From Shewanella halifaxensis HAW-EB4 (lineage in GTDB: Bacteria > Pseudomonadota > Gammaproteobacteria > Enterobacterales > Shewanellaceae), in the NCBI RefSeq assembly GCF_000019185.1, contig NC_010334.1, positions 3,472,001-3,536,000 of the forward strand: 64,000 bases of DNA, read 5' to 3'. The notes beneath the pieces are model-generated. The model was not told the origin of the DNA. It saw nothing but the letters and a program-made list of their open reading frames with translations, and did not search any database. Made by a program: the position numbers and the translations under genes. Of this stretch, positions 36,208-45,708 are shown piece by piece (within the stretch, counting starts at the first letter, position 1; each line of letters starts with the position of its first letter).

Positions 36208-36981
36208 ATGACACAAGCAACTGCAATAATTGTGGGCGCTAGCTCATTACTTAGCCGTGAAATTGCAAAACAACTTGCAGATGAAGGCGTTGAACTGGCC
36301 CTATTAGCACAAGATCCACAGTCTCTTATCGAGTTTAGCCAATCCTTGCCCACTAAGGCGCAAGTTTTCCCGCTACAAATCGACGAGCCAGAAGCCATTA
36401 TCAGTACCCTGAATGCCGTTTGGCAATCTCTTGGCGGTGCTCATCTTATTTTGGTCAATACTGGGTTAACCCATTACGATCCAGAGCTGCCTTGGCAGCC
36501 TGAACAAGATATCATCACAGTTAATGTGCAAGGCTTTTCAGCCATTTGCAATACGGCCTTTAGACTATTTCGCGACCAAGGCTATGGGCAATTAGCCGCG
36601 ATTAACTCCATTGCCGGACTACGAGGCGGCCCAAGTGTGGCCTATCACGCCTCGAAAGCTTATGCGCAGAACTACTTCGAAGGTTTGAGCATGCATGCCC
36701 AGCGCCTGAAGCTGCCTATCACGATTACCGATATTCAGTTAGGCATGCTAGATAAAGCGGCTATGCAACAAAACCGTCTGTGGTTGTCACCACTACCTGT
36801 TGTGGCGAGCCAAATAATTAAGGCGATGAAAACAGGTAAACGCAGAGCCTATGTCACTAAACGCTGGCGCTTAGTGGCATGGTTAACCAAAGGCTTACCT
36901 GAGTTTGTTTACAACACGCGCCACTGGAAAACCAAAGCGCAGAAGAAAGCTGAGCGTGCAGCTAAGAAAGAGTCGAAGTAA
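36208..36981 (+). CDS. SDR-family oxidoreductase
   Basis: This 257-residue protein has a cofactor motif VGASSLLSREIA in place of TGxxxGIG, VNTGLT instead of NNAG, the catalytic Ser in INSIAG, and YHASKAYAQNYFE with Tyr and Lys. It ends in a strongly basic tail (about residues 240-257). The N-terminal motif is unusual, so cofactor preference is unclear. It is a single gene with its own terminator, and the substrate is unknown. Confidence 0.85.
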   Translation: MTQATAIIVGASSLLSREIAKQLADEGVELALLAQDPQSLIEFSQSLPTKAQVFPLQIDEPEAIISTLNAVWQSLGGAHLILVNTGLTHYDPELPWQPEQDIITVNVQGFSAICNTAFRLFRDQGYGQLAAINSIAGLRGGPSVAYHASKAYAQNYFEGLSMHAQRLKLPITITDIQLGMLDKAAMQQNRLWLSPLPVVASQIIKAMKTGKRRAYVTKRWRLVAWLTKGLPEFVYNTRHWKTKAQKKAERAAKKESK

Positions 36982-37005
36982 CCACAGCAATTGCGTATGA
37001 AACAT

Positions 37006-37033
37006 AAAAAAGGAGCCTATTGGCTCCTTTTTT
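37006..37033. terminator. Bidirectional terminator
   Basis: AGGAGCC-TATT-GGCTCCT forms a 7-bp stem extended by A/T runs, between the convergent SDR and ompW genes. Confidence 0.88.
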
Positions 37034-37063
37034 ATGGGTAGGATTTGTCCAAATATCTTTGGA

Positions 37064-37708
37064 TTAGAAAGTGTAACCTACACTAATCATGTAAACCCAT
37101 GGGTCAATATCTGTTTCAACTTTCTGAGCATCCGCACCTAGGTTAAATTTCACGTCGGTACTGATCTGTGCATACCAAACTGATGCGTTGATTAACCAGC
37201 TGCCATTGATTTGATAATCTAAACCAACCTGAGCCGCTAAGCCCCAAGAATTACTCATACTCAAATCAGTCAAAGCACCATCTAAGTCATTGGTAAACTC
37301 GTTATCGAAGAAGTTAGTGAAGTTAACACCCGCACCAATGTATGGACGAAGTTTAGATTGCGCATCACCGAAATAGTACTGTGCTACAAGAGTTGGCGGT
37401 AGCTGCTTAGTCTCGGCGATTTTACCTACACCATCGAGTGAAATATCGTGCGTAAATGGCGTAGCGGCTAAAAGCTCAATACCAATATTATCGGTCAACA
37501 TATAGCCGAAGTTCAAACCAAGCTGGGTGTTGTCATCAACACTAAATTCACCAAAACCAGCGACATCTTGACTAGATTCATTTGGCGCAACAACAGCAAC
37601 ACCCGCGCGGACGATAATATCGCCTGCTTGGTGAGCGAATACAGAAGAGCTAAAACCAGTGGTTAGTAGGGCGGTGGCAATTAAGCTAGAAACGATTTTT
37701 TTGTTCAT
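37064..37708 (-). CDS. ompW: Outer-membrane protein OmpW
   Basis: This 214-residue protein has a signal peptide ending VFAHQ (cleavage near 25) and the eight-stranded barrel pattern of OmpW: GDIIVRAGVAVVAP at the mature N-terminus, FGYMLTDNIGIELLAATPF, YIGAGVNFTNFF, and a C-terminal ISVGYTF ending in Phe for BAM recognition. It forms a small hydrophobic channel and is often responsive to oxygen and stress. An FNR-like site lies upstream. Confidence 0.95.
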   Translation of the reverse strand: MNKKIVSSLIATALLTTGFSSSVFAHQAGDIIVRAGVAVVAPNESSQDVAGFGEFSVDDNTQLGLNFGYMLTDNIGIELLAATPFTHDISLDGVGKIAETKQLPPTLVAQYYFGDAQSKLRPYIGAGVNFTNFFDNEFTNDLDGALTDLSMSNSWGLAAQVGLDYQINGSWLINASVWYAQISTDVKFNLGADAQKVETDIDPWVYMISVGYTF

Positions 37709-38287
37709 TATACTACTCCATTAATACAACACTTAACGCTGCTTTTGTTATCAATATCCATACAGTTGCGCGCATCCTGCCAGAATATCAGCGCTCAAAA
37801 TTTGACCTGAATCAAAAATAAACCCGAATTATCACTCAGCCACACGCAAAGGCGATGAAGATCACATTTACGGAACATTCATTGAAGTCGCACCTTTAAA
37901 TTTCGTGAGGAAAGCACACTTAGAATATTTAACAAGCAGAAAGTAAAAAGAGTGAACACAACAATAAGTCGACCTGAAGTTGATGGCTCTGAGCAGATAG
38001 CTCTTAGTTGAGAGTTGAGAGCCAGTATTAGATGAAGATGAAAATGAATATATTCCTATAACCTTTATTCAAAGCAGCGATTTAATGGTGAACCACCAAC
38101 ACAAGTCAGTAGTTTACGGCTAAAAACAGATGCAGAGTCTTACAAATATACCAGTAAAGCTCGCCCACAAAGCACCTTGCACTAAAATAGCTGTTACATT
38201 CTTGCCAGTATTGTTAATTAACCCTATGTTTAGTTGAGTCACTATATTTACTGTTAATAAAATCACTTTACTACTGGAGATTCGGAT
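37709..38287. other. Divergent intergenic region ompW / RND pump
   Basis: No gene was seen in 579 bp. The ompW side carries the FNR-like site. Around 37995-38025 a GAG/CTC-rich stretch (CTCTTAGTTGAGAGTTGAGAG) gives a small imperfect hairpin. The RND side ends with ACTGGAG 9 bp before the adaptor gene ATG. Confidence 0.45.
37802..37815 (-). promoter_or_regulatory. FNR/EtrA-like site upstream of ompW
   Basis: TTGAC-CTGA-ATCAA differs from the FNR consensus TTGAT-N4-ATCAA at one position. It lies about 94 bp before the ompW start. ompW is FNR-controlled in Escherichia coli, which makes the site credible. Confidence 0.55.
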
Positions 38288-39391
38288 ATGAACAAATGGG
38301 TAATAGGGGTAGTAACTGTTGCCATACTAGCCTTTGGGAGCGTGATAGGTTTTAACCTTTTTGTTAATAAAAAAATAGCGACTGCCCTCGCCAACCTCCC
38401 TGAACCCGTCTATCCCGTAACAGTTGAGAAATTAACCCCTAATACTTGGGACCAAAACATTAAAGCCATTGGTTATATTGAACCTAATCAAGGGGTCAAT
38501 ATTTCTAATGAAGTGGCAGGCCTAGTCACTGCGATTAATTTTGAAAATGGTGATGTAGCTAAGGCCAATACTACCTTAGTCAACATCAACTCATCTGTAC
38601 AAGCTGCACAACTTAAAGAGCAAGAAGTACAGTTACCCGCAGTAAGAGATGATTACAACAGACAGCTTAGGCTTTATAAAGACAAGTCCATATCACAACA
38701 AAGTCTACAGGCAGCACAAGCGAAATATGAAGCACTGCAGGCCAACATAGAAAGCCTGCAAGCAAATATTGAGCTTCGTCAAATCAAAGCCCCATTTAAT
38801 GGCGTACTGGGTATTAGAAATATCAACCTAGGGCAATTTCTTTCAGCAGGCACTAACATTGTTCGTCTAGAAGACTTGTCAGTAATGCGAGTGCGCTTCA
38901 GTGTCCCCCAATCTCAAATAGGTAAACTCAGTGTTGGTCAACCTATTTCATTAACCGTTGACCCCTATCCTGACCGTATATACTCAGGAAAAATTAACGC
39001 GATTGAGCCAGTGATCAATTACAAAACGGGCTTAGTGATGATTCAGGCAGAGCTGCCCAATGATGATCAAACGTTACGCGGCGGTATGTTTGCCGAAGTC
39101 AGTGTTGCCTTAAGTAACCTCGAACAGCAATTTGTAGTACCGCAAACAGCCATTGTATTTGCTTTATATGGCAACTCTGTATTTGTAATCAATAAGCAAG
39201 GTGATGACACGCGAGTTCATCAGGTAACCGTTGACGTATTACAAAGAAACGGTAACTACGCGTTAGTTAAAGGCGCCTTAACGTTTGGTCAGGAGGTTGT
39301 GACAACCGGTATTCTCAATCTTGGTAACAACACTAAAGTCAGCGTGACACCGAATCCGATTACGCCCTCAGATAAAATGCCAAAGCTGTAG
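38288..39391 (+). CDS. RND efflux periplasmic adaptor (membrane fusion protein)
   Basis: This 367-residue protein has an N-terminal membrane anchor (about 4-25) and no lipobox. It has a biotinyl/lipoyl-like half motif (VNISNEVAGLVTAINFENGD), a coiled-coil hairpin (about 100-165 with QANIESLQANIE), the second half motif IKAPFNGVLGIRNINLGQFL and a beta-barrel domain. It links the inner-membrane pump to an outer-membrane channel. The pump gene follows 9 bp downstream. No outer-membrane factor gene is adjacent. Confidence 0.93.
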   Translation: MNKWVIGVVTVAILAFGSVIGFNLFVNKKIATALANLPEPVYPVTVEKLTPNTWDQNIKAIGYIEPNQGVNISNEVAGLVTAINFENGDVAKANTTLVNINSSVQAAQLKEQEVQLPAVRDDYNRQLRLYKDKSISQQSLQAAQAKYEALQANIESLQANIELRQIKAPFNGVLGIRNINLGQFLSAGTNIVRLEDLSVMRVRFSVPQSQIGKLSVGQPISLTVDPYPDRIYSGKINAIEPVINYKTGLVMIQAELPNDDQTLRGGMFAEVSVALSNLEQQFVVPQTAIVFALYGNSVFVINKQGDDTRVHQVTVDVLQRNGNYALVKGALTFGQEVVTTGILNLGNNTKVSVTPNPITPSDKMPKL

Positions 39392-39400
39392 GAGCGAGAT

Positions 39401-42400
39401 ATGAATTTCACCGACACGTTTATTCATCGTCCAGTCATGGCTGCTTCACTGAGCATTTTACTATTTATTCTTGGCCTCAATGCAATGAAAGATCTGCAGG
39501 TCAGACAATATCCTGAGATGACCAACACGGTCATTACCGTAACGACACCCTATCCTGGCGCCGATGCAGAGTTAATTGAGGGCTTTATCACTCAGCCCTT
39601 AGAGCAGGCCCTGTCCCAAGTAGACAATCTTGATTTTATGACCTCATCAAGCCAACTTGGCACCTCGACTATTATCCTAAACATGCGGCTCAATACTAAT
39701 CCAGAAGAGGCGCTGGCAAACGTATTATCTCAAATCAACTCTGTGACAAACCAGCTACCGAAAGAAGCATATAATCCCTCAGTCACCTCATCGACAGGGG
39801 CGACAACCTCCATCATGTATATCTCTTTTTTCAGTAAAGAACTCGACTCCAGCCAAATCGTTGATTACCTAGAAAGAGTGGTTAACCCTCAATTATCAAC
39901 CGTTAACGGTGTCTCTAACATCCAAATGATGGGCGGTACCCCGTTCGCGCTACGGATCTGGCCTAACCCAGTAAAGCTGGGGCAATATAATCTCACCACT
40001 GCTGATTTGATCACTGTTTTGCAACAAAATAACTATCAATCTGCAGTCGGTCAGTTTAATAGCAGTTTAACCATTCTTAACGGTACAATTAACACCCAAG
40101 TCGACACGGTTGACGGGCTCAAAAAGTTAGTCATTAAAAGTGACAGTGGCCAAGTGGTTCAGCTGCAAGATGTGGCAGATATTAGCCTCGGAAAAAGCAG
40201 CGACAGCACTCGAGCTCTAGCTAACGGCCGTGAAGCGGTGATTATCGGTATTAATGCCACCCCAACGGCGAACCCACTCGATGTCGCTGAAGGGATCCGC
40301 ACCAAGTTTGATTTGGTTGAAAAGAACCTTCCAACTACCATCCAATCAACACTCATTTATGACTCCACCTTGGCCATTACAGACTCTATTGATGAAGTGG
40401 TGAAAACCATTGCAGAAGCCGCTGTGATTGTCATTGTGGTGATCCTGCTTTTTCTTGGCTCTTTCCGAGCGGTCATCATTCCCATTATCACTATCCCACT
40501 TTCTTTAATTGGCGTGATTGCCGTTATGCAGGTATTCGGTTTTTCTCTAAACTTGATGACACTGCTCGCCATGGTATTAGCGATAGGTTTAGTGGTTGAT
40601 GATGCGATTGTGGTGGTTGAAAATGTCGATCGTCATATCAAAATGGGCACAAAACCGTTAGAAGCGGCATTAGTTGCGACACGAGAAATTGCAGTCCCAA
40701 TCATATCGATGACCATCACATTAGCAGCCGTGTATGCCCCAATCGCATTAATGGGAGGCGTTACGGGCTCTCTCTTTAAAGAGTTCGCCCTTACGCTAGC
40801 AGGCTCGGTGGTTATTTCGGGCTTTGTCGCACTGACTCTTTCTCCCATGATGTGTTCAAAGATGCTCAAACCACACGCTCAACCTAGCAAGTTTGAAGAA
40901 ACAGTTGAGCGTGTGCTCGGCGGTTTAACCTCTCGTTATCACAAAACGCTGCTTGCGGTACTTGATCATCGGGGTGCGATGGTATTTTTTGCTGTCATCG
41001 TCTTCGTATCGCTCCCCATCATATTTAGTTTCATTCCTTCTCAGCTTGCCCCCGATGAGGACCAAGGAGTTGTGGTCGTGATAGGGACAACGCCATCAAC
41101 ATCGAATAATGACTATATCCAAGCTAACATGGAGCTCATTACCCAAATTATCTCTAAACAACCACAAGTAGAAGCGTCATTAGCCTTGATTGGTGTTCCG
41201 ACTAGCAGCCAAGGCCTTGCTATTGCTCCGCTTGTACCTTGGAGTGATAGAGCGCTAAGCCAAAAACAGATCTCTGCAAACGTTAATAAACAAGCTAAAA
41301 AAATCCCAGGGATTACCGCTACCGCTTACCAAATGCCTTCACTTCCAGGCGCGTCAGGAGGCTTACCTATTCAGTTTGTTATCACTAGCCCTGCGAGCTT
41401 TGAAACTCTTTACAATATTGGTAATAAGTTATTGGAAAAAGCAAAGAAGAGTCCACTGCTTGTTTATACCGATTTGAACTTAAAATATGATTCAGGCTTG
41501 GTACAACTAAAAATTGATCGTGAGGCTGCAGGTGCATACGGGGTTACCATGCAGGAAATCGGCTCAACACTCGGAACCATGATGGGCGGTGGCTATATTA
41601 ATAGGGTAAATATTGATGGCCGCTCCTACGAGGTCATTCCCCAAGTAGAGCGCGTCTATAGGGCCAACCCTAAGCTAATTGACCAGTTTTATGTCACCGC
41701 GCAAAATGGCACAGCGATTCCTTTGTCTAGCTTAGTTAGTTATAGCGTCAATGGTAATGCAAAATCTTTACCCCATTTCAATCAAATGAACTCAATATCA
41801 ATTGAGGCTGTACCAGCTCCTAACGTCGCAATGGGTGATGCTATTGCATATTTCGAACAATTGGCGAAAACAGATTTACCTCCAGGGTTTACCTACACAT
41901 TTATGGGCGAGGCCCGTCAATTTGTTGAAGAAGGCAGCTCTCTGTACGTTACCTTCGCCCTCGCGCTTGCCATCATCTTTTTGGTCTTAGCCAGTCAATT
42001 TGAGAGTGTACGCGATCCATTAGTGATCATGTTCACCGTGCCTCTTGCTATTAGTGGTGCGTTAATTGCCCTTGGATGGACACATGTCTCAGGCGAAACA
42101 TCACTCAATATCTACTCACAGGTGGGGTTGATTACGCTCGTGGGGCTGATAACCAAGCACGGCATTCTAATGTGTGAAGTCGCCAAAGAGGAGCAGATAT
42201 TCAAAGGTGCTACAAAACATGATGCCATCATTGAAGCTGCCACTGTCAGGCTACGCCCAATTCTGATGACAACTTCAGCCATGATTGCAGGACTCATTCC
42301 ATTATTGTTTGCGAGTGGAGCGGGTGCCGCTTCGCGTTACAATATCGGTTTAGTGATTGTTGCAGGCCTTGCAGTAGGAACTGCATTCACTCTGTTTGTT

Positions 42401-42505
42401 CTCCCAGTGATGTACACGTATATCGCGAGTGATCATAAATTCCATGAGGGATTTGATGACCAACAAAGTGATGTAAACAAAGACGCTCAACTAACGCCGC
42501 AGTAA
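39401..42505 (+). CDS. RND multidrug efflux transporter (HAE1/AcrB-like)
   Basis: This 1034-residue inner-membrane proton antiporter has twelve predicted membrane helices and two large periplasmic loops. The N-terminal family block is FIHRPVMAASLSILLFILG. The proton-relay Asp pair is D400-D401 in GLVVDDAIVVVENV. Helix repeats in the second half include LASQFESVRDPLVIM and GLITLVGLITKHGILM. Length is normal. It is co-transcribed with the adaptor. Its drug spectrum cannot be predicted. It must borrow a TolC-type channel encoded elsewhere. Confidence 0.95.
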   Translation: MNFTDTFIHRPVMAASLSILLFILGLNAMKDLQVRQYPEMTNTVITVTTPYPGADAELIEGFITQPLEQALSQVDNLDFMTSSSQLGTSTIILNMRLNTNPEEALANVLSQINSVTNQLPKEAYNPSVTSSTGATTSIMYISFFSKELDSSQIVDYLERVVNPQLSTVNGVSNIQMMGGTPFALRIWPNPVKLGQYNLTTADLITVLQQNNYQSAVGQFNSSLTILNGTINTQVDTVDGLKKLVIKSDSGQVVQLQDVADISLGKSSDSTRALANGREAVIIGINATPTANPLDVAEGIRTKFDLVEKNLPTTIQSTLIYDSTLAITDSIDEVVKTIAEAAVIVIVVILLFLGSFRAVIIPIITIPLSLIGVIAVMQVFGFSLNLMTLLAMVLAIGLVVDDAIVVVENVDRHIKMGTKPLEAALVATREIAVPIISMTITLAAVYAPIALMGGVTGSLFKEFALTLAGSVVISGFVALTLSPMMCSKMLKPHAQPSKFEETVERVLGGLTSRYHKTLLAVLDHRGAMVFFAVIVFVSLPIIFSFIPSQLAPDEDQGVVVVIGTTPSTSNNDYIQANMELITQIISKQPQVEASLALIGVPTSSQGLAIAPLVPWSDRALSQKQISANVNKQAKKIPGITATAYQMPSLPGASGGLPIQFVITSPASFETLYNIGNKLLEKAKKSPLLVYTDLNLKYDSGLVQLKIDREAAGAYGVTMQEIGSTLGTMMGGGYINRVNIDGRSYEVIPQVERVYRANPKLIDQFYVTAQNGTAIPLSSLVSYSVNGNAKSLPHFNQMNSISIEAVPAPNVAMGDAIAYFEQLAKTDLPPGFTYTFMGEARQFVEEGSSLYVTFALALAIIFLVLASQFESVRDPLVIMFTVPLAISGALIALGWTHVSGETSLNIYSQVGLITLVGLITKHGILMCEVAKEEQIFKGATKHDAIIEAATVRLRPILMTTSAMIAGLIPLLFASGAGAASRYNIGLVIVAGLAVGTAFTLFVLPVMYTYIASDHKFHEGFDDQQSDVNKDAQLTPQ

Positions 42506-42648
42506 CGTCCATGACAATGCCGCAATAACGTAAACCCTTTACCATTGTTATTGGCAATAGCAATGGTGAACGGATTCAGCGGTATACTCACAATCGTTGA
42601 ACCTAAAAGCATATCAAAGCTAAGACTTAGCTAAATATGTGATGACTA

Positions 42649-43593
42649 TTAATGCCCATACATTTTATCAAAGTTGGGAATTTTCTTTTCCCAAATTGGT
42701 ACTTCTTCTCCAATGATAGCTTTAAGCGTGTTAATAAATAATTTAGTTTTGATAGGAGCATCTCGATGCGGATACACCGCATAAAATGTACCTAGATCAT
42801 TTAAATGAAGCTGAGTCATTACTGGAATAAGCTTCTGCTCTAGAATTTCGTTATCAATCATCTGCGCGGCAACCACAGCCAGCATGTTGCCCGCTACAGC
42901 CGTTTGGGTGATCATTTCAACATCATTAACTTTATAAACCACATTCAATTGCAACTGCTTAGTTTCGTTGTTGGCATCAAGATAAGAGAACTTATCGATC
43001 AGTAGCCCTGGGGCGGCGTAAACCGCAGCGGGTAGAGCCTCTAGTTGTTCAAGCGTCTTTATTTCACCATGTTTTTTGATGAACTCTGGAGCGGCCACAA
43101 TCAACAGCCGGTTTCGCGCAATCTTTCTAGTAATCAGGTTAGAGTCTTTTGGTTTGCCAATACGAAAGCCAATATCAAACCCCTCACCAACCATATCGAT
43201 GAGCCTATCTTCTAAACGCAGTTCAATATCAACATCGGGATATTGTTGCTGAAAAACCAACACTGCTTGCTGTACATGTTGACGACCAAACAAGGTCGAG
43301 CTGGTGATCCGCAGTACGCCTTTGGGTTCCGAATGATAATACTGTGCCAATCGATGGGAGTCATTTAACAGAGTACGCAATGATTTTGCTTGGCTCACCA
43401 TTTCATGACCCACTGCGGTTAAAGAAAGTGAGCGTGTGGTGCGATTTAGCAAATGCACCCCAAGTTCATGCTCTAGTCGGTTGATCTGTTTAGAGATAAC
43501 AGATCTATCAACATTTCTTTGTTCGGCCACCTTACTAAATGAGCCCAGTTCAGCGACTTCAAGCAACAGTAATAATCGACTTGGAAAATCCAT
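42649..43593 (-). CDS. LysR-family transcriptional regulator
   Basis: This 314-residue regulator has a winged helix-turn-helix (GSFSKVAEQRNVDRSVISKQ, then INRLEHELGVHLLNRTTRS) and a PBP-like effector domain. I chose the ATG at 43593 because AGAGGG lies 4-9 bases upstream; the frame extends ten codons further without a ribosome site. It is divergent from an enoyl-CoA hydratase-like gene 134 bp away, its probable target. It is convergent with the RND pump gene. Confidence 0.9.
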   Translation of the reverse strand: MDFPSRLLLLLEVAELGSFSKVAEQRNVDRSVISKQINRLEHELGVHLLNRTTRSLSLTAVGHEMVSQAKSLRTLLNDSHRLAQYYHSEPKGVLRITSSTLFGRQHVQQAVLVFQQQYPDVDIELRLEDRLIDMVGEGFDIGFRIGKPKDSNLITRKIARNRLLIVAAPEFIKKHGEIKTLEQLEALPAAVYAAPGLLIDKFSYLDANNETKQLQLNVVYKVNDVEMITQTAVAGNMLAVVAAQMIDNEILEQKLIPVMTQLHLNDLGTFYAVYPHRDAPIKTKLFINTLKAIIGEEVPIWEKKIPNFDKMYGH

Positions 43594-43727
43594 ACACCCT
43601 CTTTGTTGCATTTTTAGCACCAATCAAGTGCCAGTTTAAGCATTTTTCTTAGCTTATAACAACTTTATAGTAGCTCCACTTTAATGGCTTAAACAAACCG
43701 AGCCGACTAAATCATGAGGAAGATATT

Positions 43728-44552
43728 ATGAGCAAGTTATCAATTAGCCACAGCGAAGGCATAGCCACTGTTAGCATCAATAATCCACCATCGAATGTAA
43801 TTACCAGTGATTTGATCAACGAAGTTAACGCCTTTGTTTTATCGTTAAAATATGACCGTGATACTAAAATAGTCGTGTTTAAATCGCTCCACCCACTGTT
43901 CTTTTTAGCTCACTTAGATCTGCATGTGATCAACGGTACGACTGCAGGCCAAGCTGCATCGATTGAGTTTAATCACATGATCACCAACATTAAAGCCATG
44001 AAGCAGCTTTCAGTTGCCGTGGTTGATGGCGTCGCTCGCGGCGGTGGAGATGAATTTGTGATGGCCTGTGATTTGGCTTATGCAACAGAAAATGCCGCAT
44101 TTGCTCAACCTGAAATACATGTAAACATCCCAACAGGTGGCCAAGGCGCAGTGCAGTATGCTCGCAGGATGGGCAAAAACAAAGCACTACAAGCCTTATT
44201 ATTAGGTAATGACTTCACAGCTCAACAAGCTGAAGCATTAAATATAATTACCCAGTATGTCCCGAAATCCGAGATGGATGAATTCTTAGCCCAAGTACTT
44301 GGCGTTATTGCTCAGTTAGAAATACGTAATATTCTGATGTACAAAGAGATCATCGCGGCATCAATAATAGATGAAGATGCTGGCGCCGAGCTAGAGCTAC
44401 GTTATTTTCTAGAACGTGCAAAAGAGAATAAAACACAAGCCATCATTGATGCATTTATCAAGCATGGCGGACAAACTGACCGTGAAGCAAAGGATATTCA
44501 AGGGATCTTTGTCGATACGGCAGCAGAGCTTGCCAAGTCATTCAATGGCTAG
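43728..44552 (+). CDS. Enoyl-CoA hydratase/isomerase-family protein
   Basis: This 274-residue crotonase-fold protein has the second oxyanion block DGVARGGGDEFVMACDLA and the second Glu region AQPEIHVNIPTGGQGA, both conserved. The first block, normally F-S-A-G-A-D-L, reads F-F-L-A-H-L-D-L (about residues 57-64), so substrate binding may differ from classic hydratases. It lies alone beside a divergent LysR regulator. The reaction is unknown. Confidence 0.87.
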   Translation: MSKLSISHSEGIATVSINNPPSNVITSDLINEVNAFVLSLKYDRDTKIVVFKSLHPLFFLAHLDLHVINGTTAGQAASIEFNHMITNIKAMKQLSVAVVDGVARGGGDEFVMACDLAYATENAAFAQPEIHVNIPTGGQGAVQYARRMGKNKALQALLLGNDFTAQQAEALNIITQYVPKSEMDEFLAQVLGVIAQLEIRNILMYKEIIAASIIDEDAGAELELRYFLERAKENKTQAIIDAFIKHGGQTDREAKDIQGIFVDTAAELAKSFNG

Positions 44553-44674
44553 ATGCATATCTAGTATGGTCAGCTATAAACACATCTATGGCTGCCATAT
44601 TATTTATATTTTGAATTACTAAAAAAAGTTATTAAATAAGTAGATGACCGTAAATCGGTTAAGTAAAGGTAAAG

Positions 44675-45565
44675 GTGAGATACGAAGGTAATATTTATCG
44701 TCCACCACAAGAGGCGGACGCCTACATACTGCAATGCACAATAGGCTGCTCTTACAACAAATGCACCTATTGCTCTATGTACAAAGACGTACGTTACCGA
44801 GCAAGGGATATCGGTGAACTGATAGAAGATATTCAGATGGCAAAACGTGCTTATGTCACCAATATACAAAAAATTGAAAAAGTATTCTTAAGTGATGGGG
44901 ATGCTATTTCATTGCCCACCAGCATGCTATTAGAAATACTGGCAGAGCTTTACTCTGCATTTCCAAACTTAAGCCATGTCAGTACTTATGCAGGCCCACA
45001 AAGTACACTGAGTAAGACAGAAGAAGAGTTAACACAATTAAGACAAGCCGGACTCACTATGACCTATTTAGGGGTTGAATCTGGTTCGGATGAAGTACTC
45101 AGTATGATCCGTAAAGGCGTTAGCGCCGAAGAGATGCTTGTCGCAGGCCGTAATATTGTTGCTTCAGGCATAAAACTAGTCGCAATGGTGATGATTGGTA
45201 TAGGGGGCCGTGGTGAAATATCACAGACTCACATAAAAGAAACGGCAACATTAATCAACCAGATAAAACCTTACCTACTAGGTACATTAACCACTGTCGC
45301 CATTGAAGGGACTGTTTTATATAGGCAAGTTGCCAAGGGGGAGTTTAATTTACTCGACCCTTATGAAGTACTAAAAGAGATGAAGATGTTGCTGGAACAT
45401 ATTGAGCTACCAGCCTTATATATTGATGGTACTCACGCATCTAATTTATTACCAATTAAAGGCTTACTTAAAGATGATAAACTTAAAATGCTAGCATCTA
45501 TTAATAAGTACTTAGACAACAAAGACGAAAGTTTAATCGGTAAAGCTTACTGTGGCCGATTTTAA
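44675..45565 (+). CDS. Radical SAM protein with CX4CX2C cluster motif
   Basis: This 296-residue protein starts at GTG behind AAAGGTAAAG. The iron-sulfur motif is C25-SYNK-C30-TY-C33, with an extra Cys21 just before. The spacing CX4CX2C differs from the common CX3CX2C but recurs in a family of uncharacterised radical SAM proteins with GCSxNxCxFC motifs. SAM-binding elements follow (LSDGDAISLPTS near 78, YLGVESGSDEVL near 137). The reaction is unknown. A 15-bp repeat begins at its stop codon. Confidence 0.87.
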   Translation: MRYEGNIYRPPQEADAYILQCTIGCSYNKCTYCSMYKDVRYRARDIGELIEDIQMAKRAYVTNIQKIEKVFLSDGDAISLPTSMLLEILAELYSAFPNLSHVSTYAGPQSTLSKTEEELTQLRQAGLTMTYLGVESGSDEVLSMIRKGVSAEEMLVAGRNIVASGIKLVAMVMIGIGGRGEISQTHIKETATLINQIKPYLLGTLTTVAIEGTVLYRQVAKGEFNLLDPYEVLKEMKMLLEHIELPALYIDGTHASNLLPIKGLLKDDKLKMLASINKYLDNKDESLIGKAYCGRF

Positions 45566-45630
45566 AGTCAGAGATTTTAAAGTCAGAGATTTTAAAGTCA
45601 GAGATTTTAAAGTCAGAGATTTTAAAGTCA
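45558..45630 (+). repeat. 15-bp tandem repeat overlapping the radical SAM stop codon
   Basis: Four full copies of GATTTTAAAGTCAGA and a fifth partial copy start within the last codons (CGA TTT TAA) of the radical SAM gene and run into its 3' region. The period is a multiple of three, so every unit repeats the Phe-stop in the same frame. It sits just before the terminator. Confidence 0.92.
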
Positions 45631-45650
45631 AAATAATGCCAGTTCGACAT

Positions 45651-45680
45651 AAAAAAGGGCTTTATAATCAGCCCTTTTTT
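45651..45680. terminator. Bidirectional terminator
   Basis: AAAAAAGGGCT and AGCCCTTTTTT form an 11-bp stem with an 8-nt loop between the convergent radical SAM and kinase-like genes. Confidence 0.88.
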
Positions 45681-45708
45681 ATGAATTAGATAACGAGTTA
45701 GGGACGTA

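Noticed and set aside
38288..42505. RND system as a complete tripartite pump
   Set aside because: Only adaptor and pump are encoded; no outer-membrane channel gene lies nearby, so I do not call a full system.
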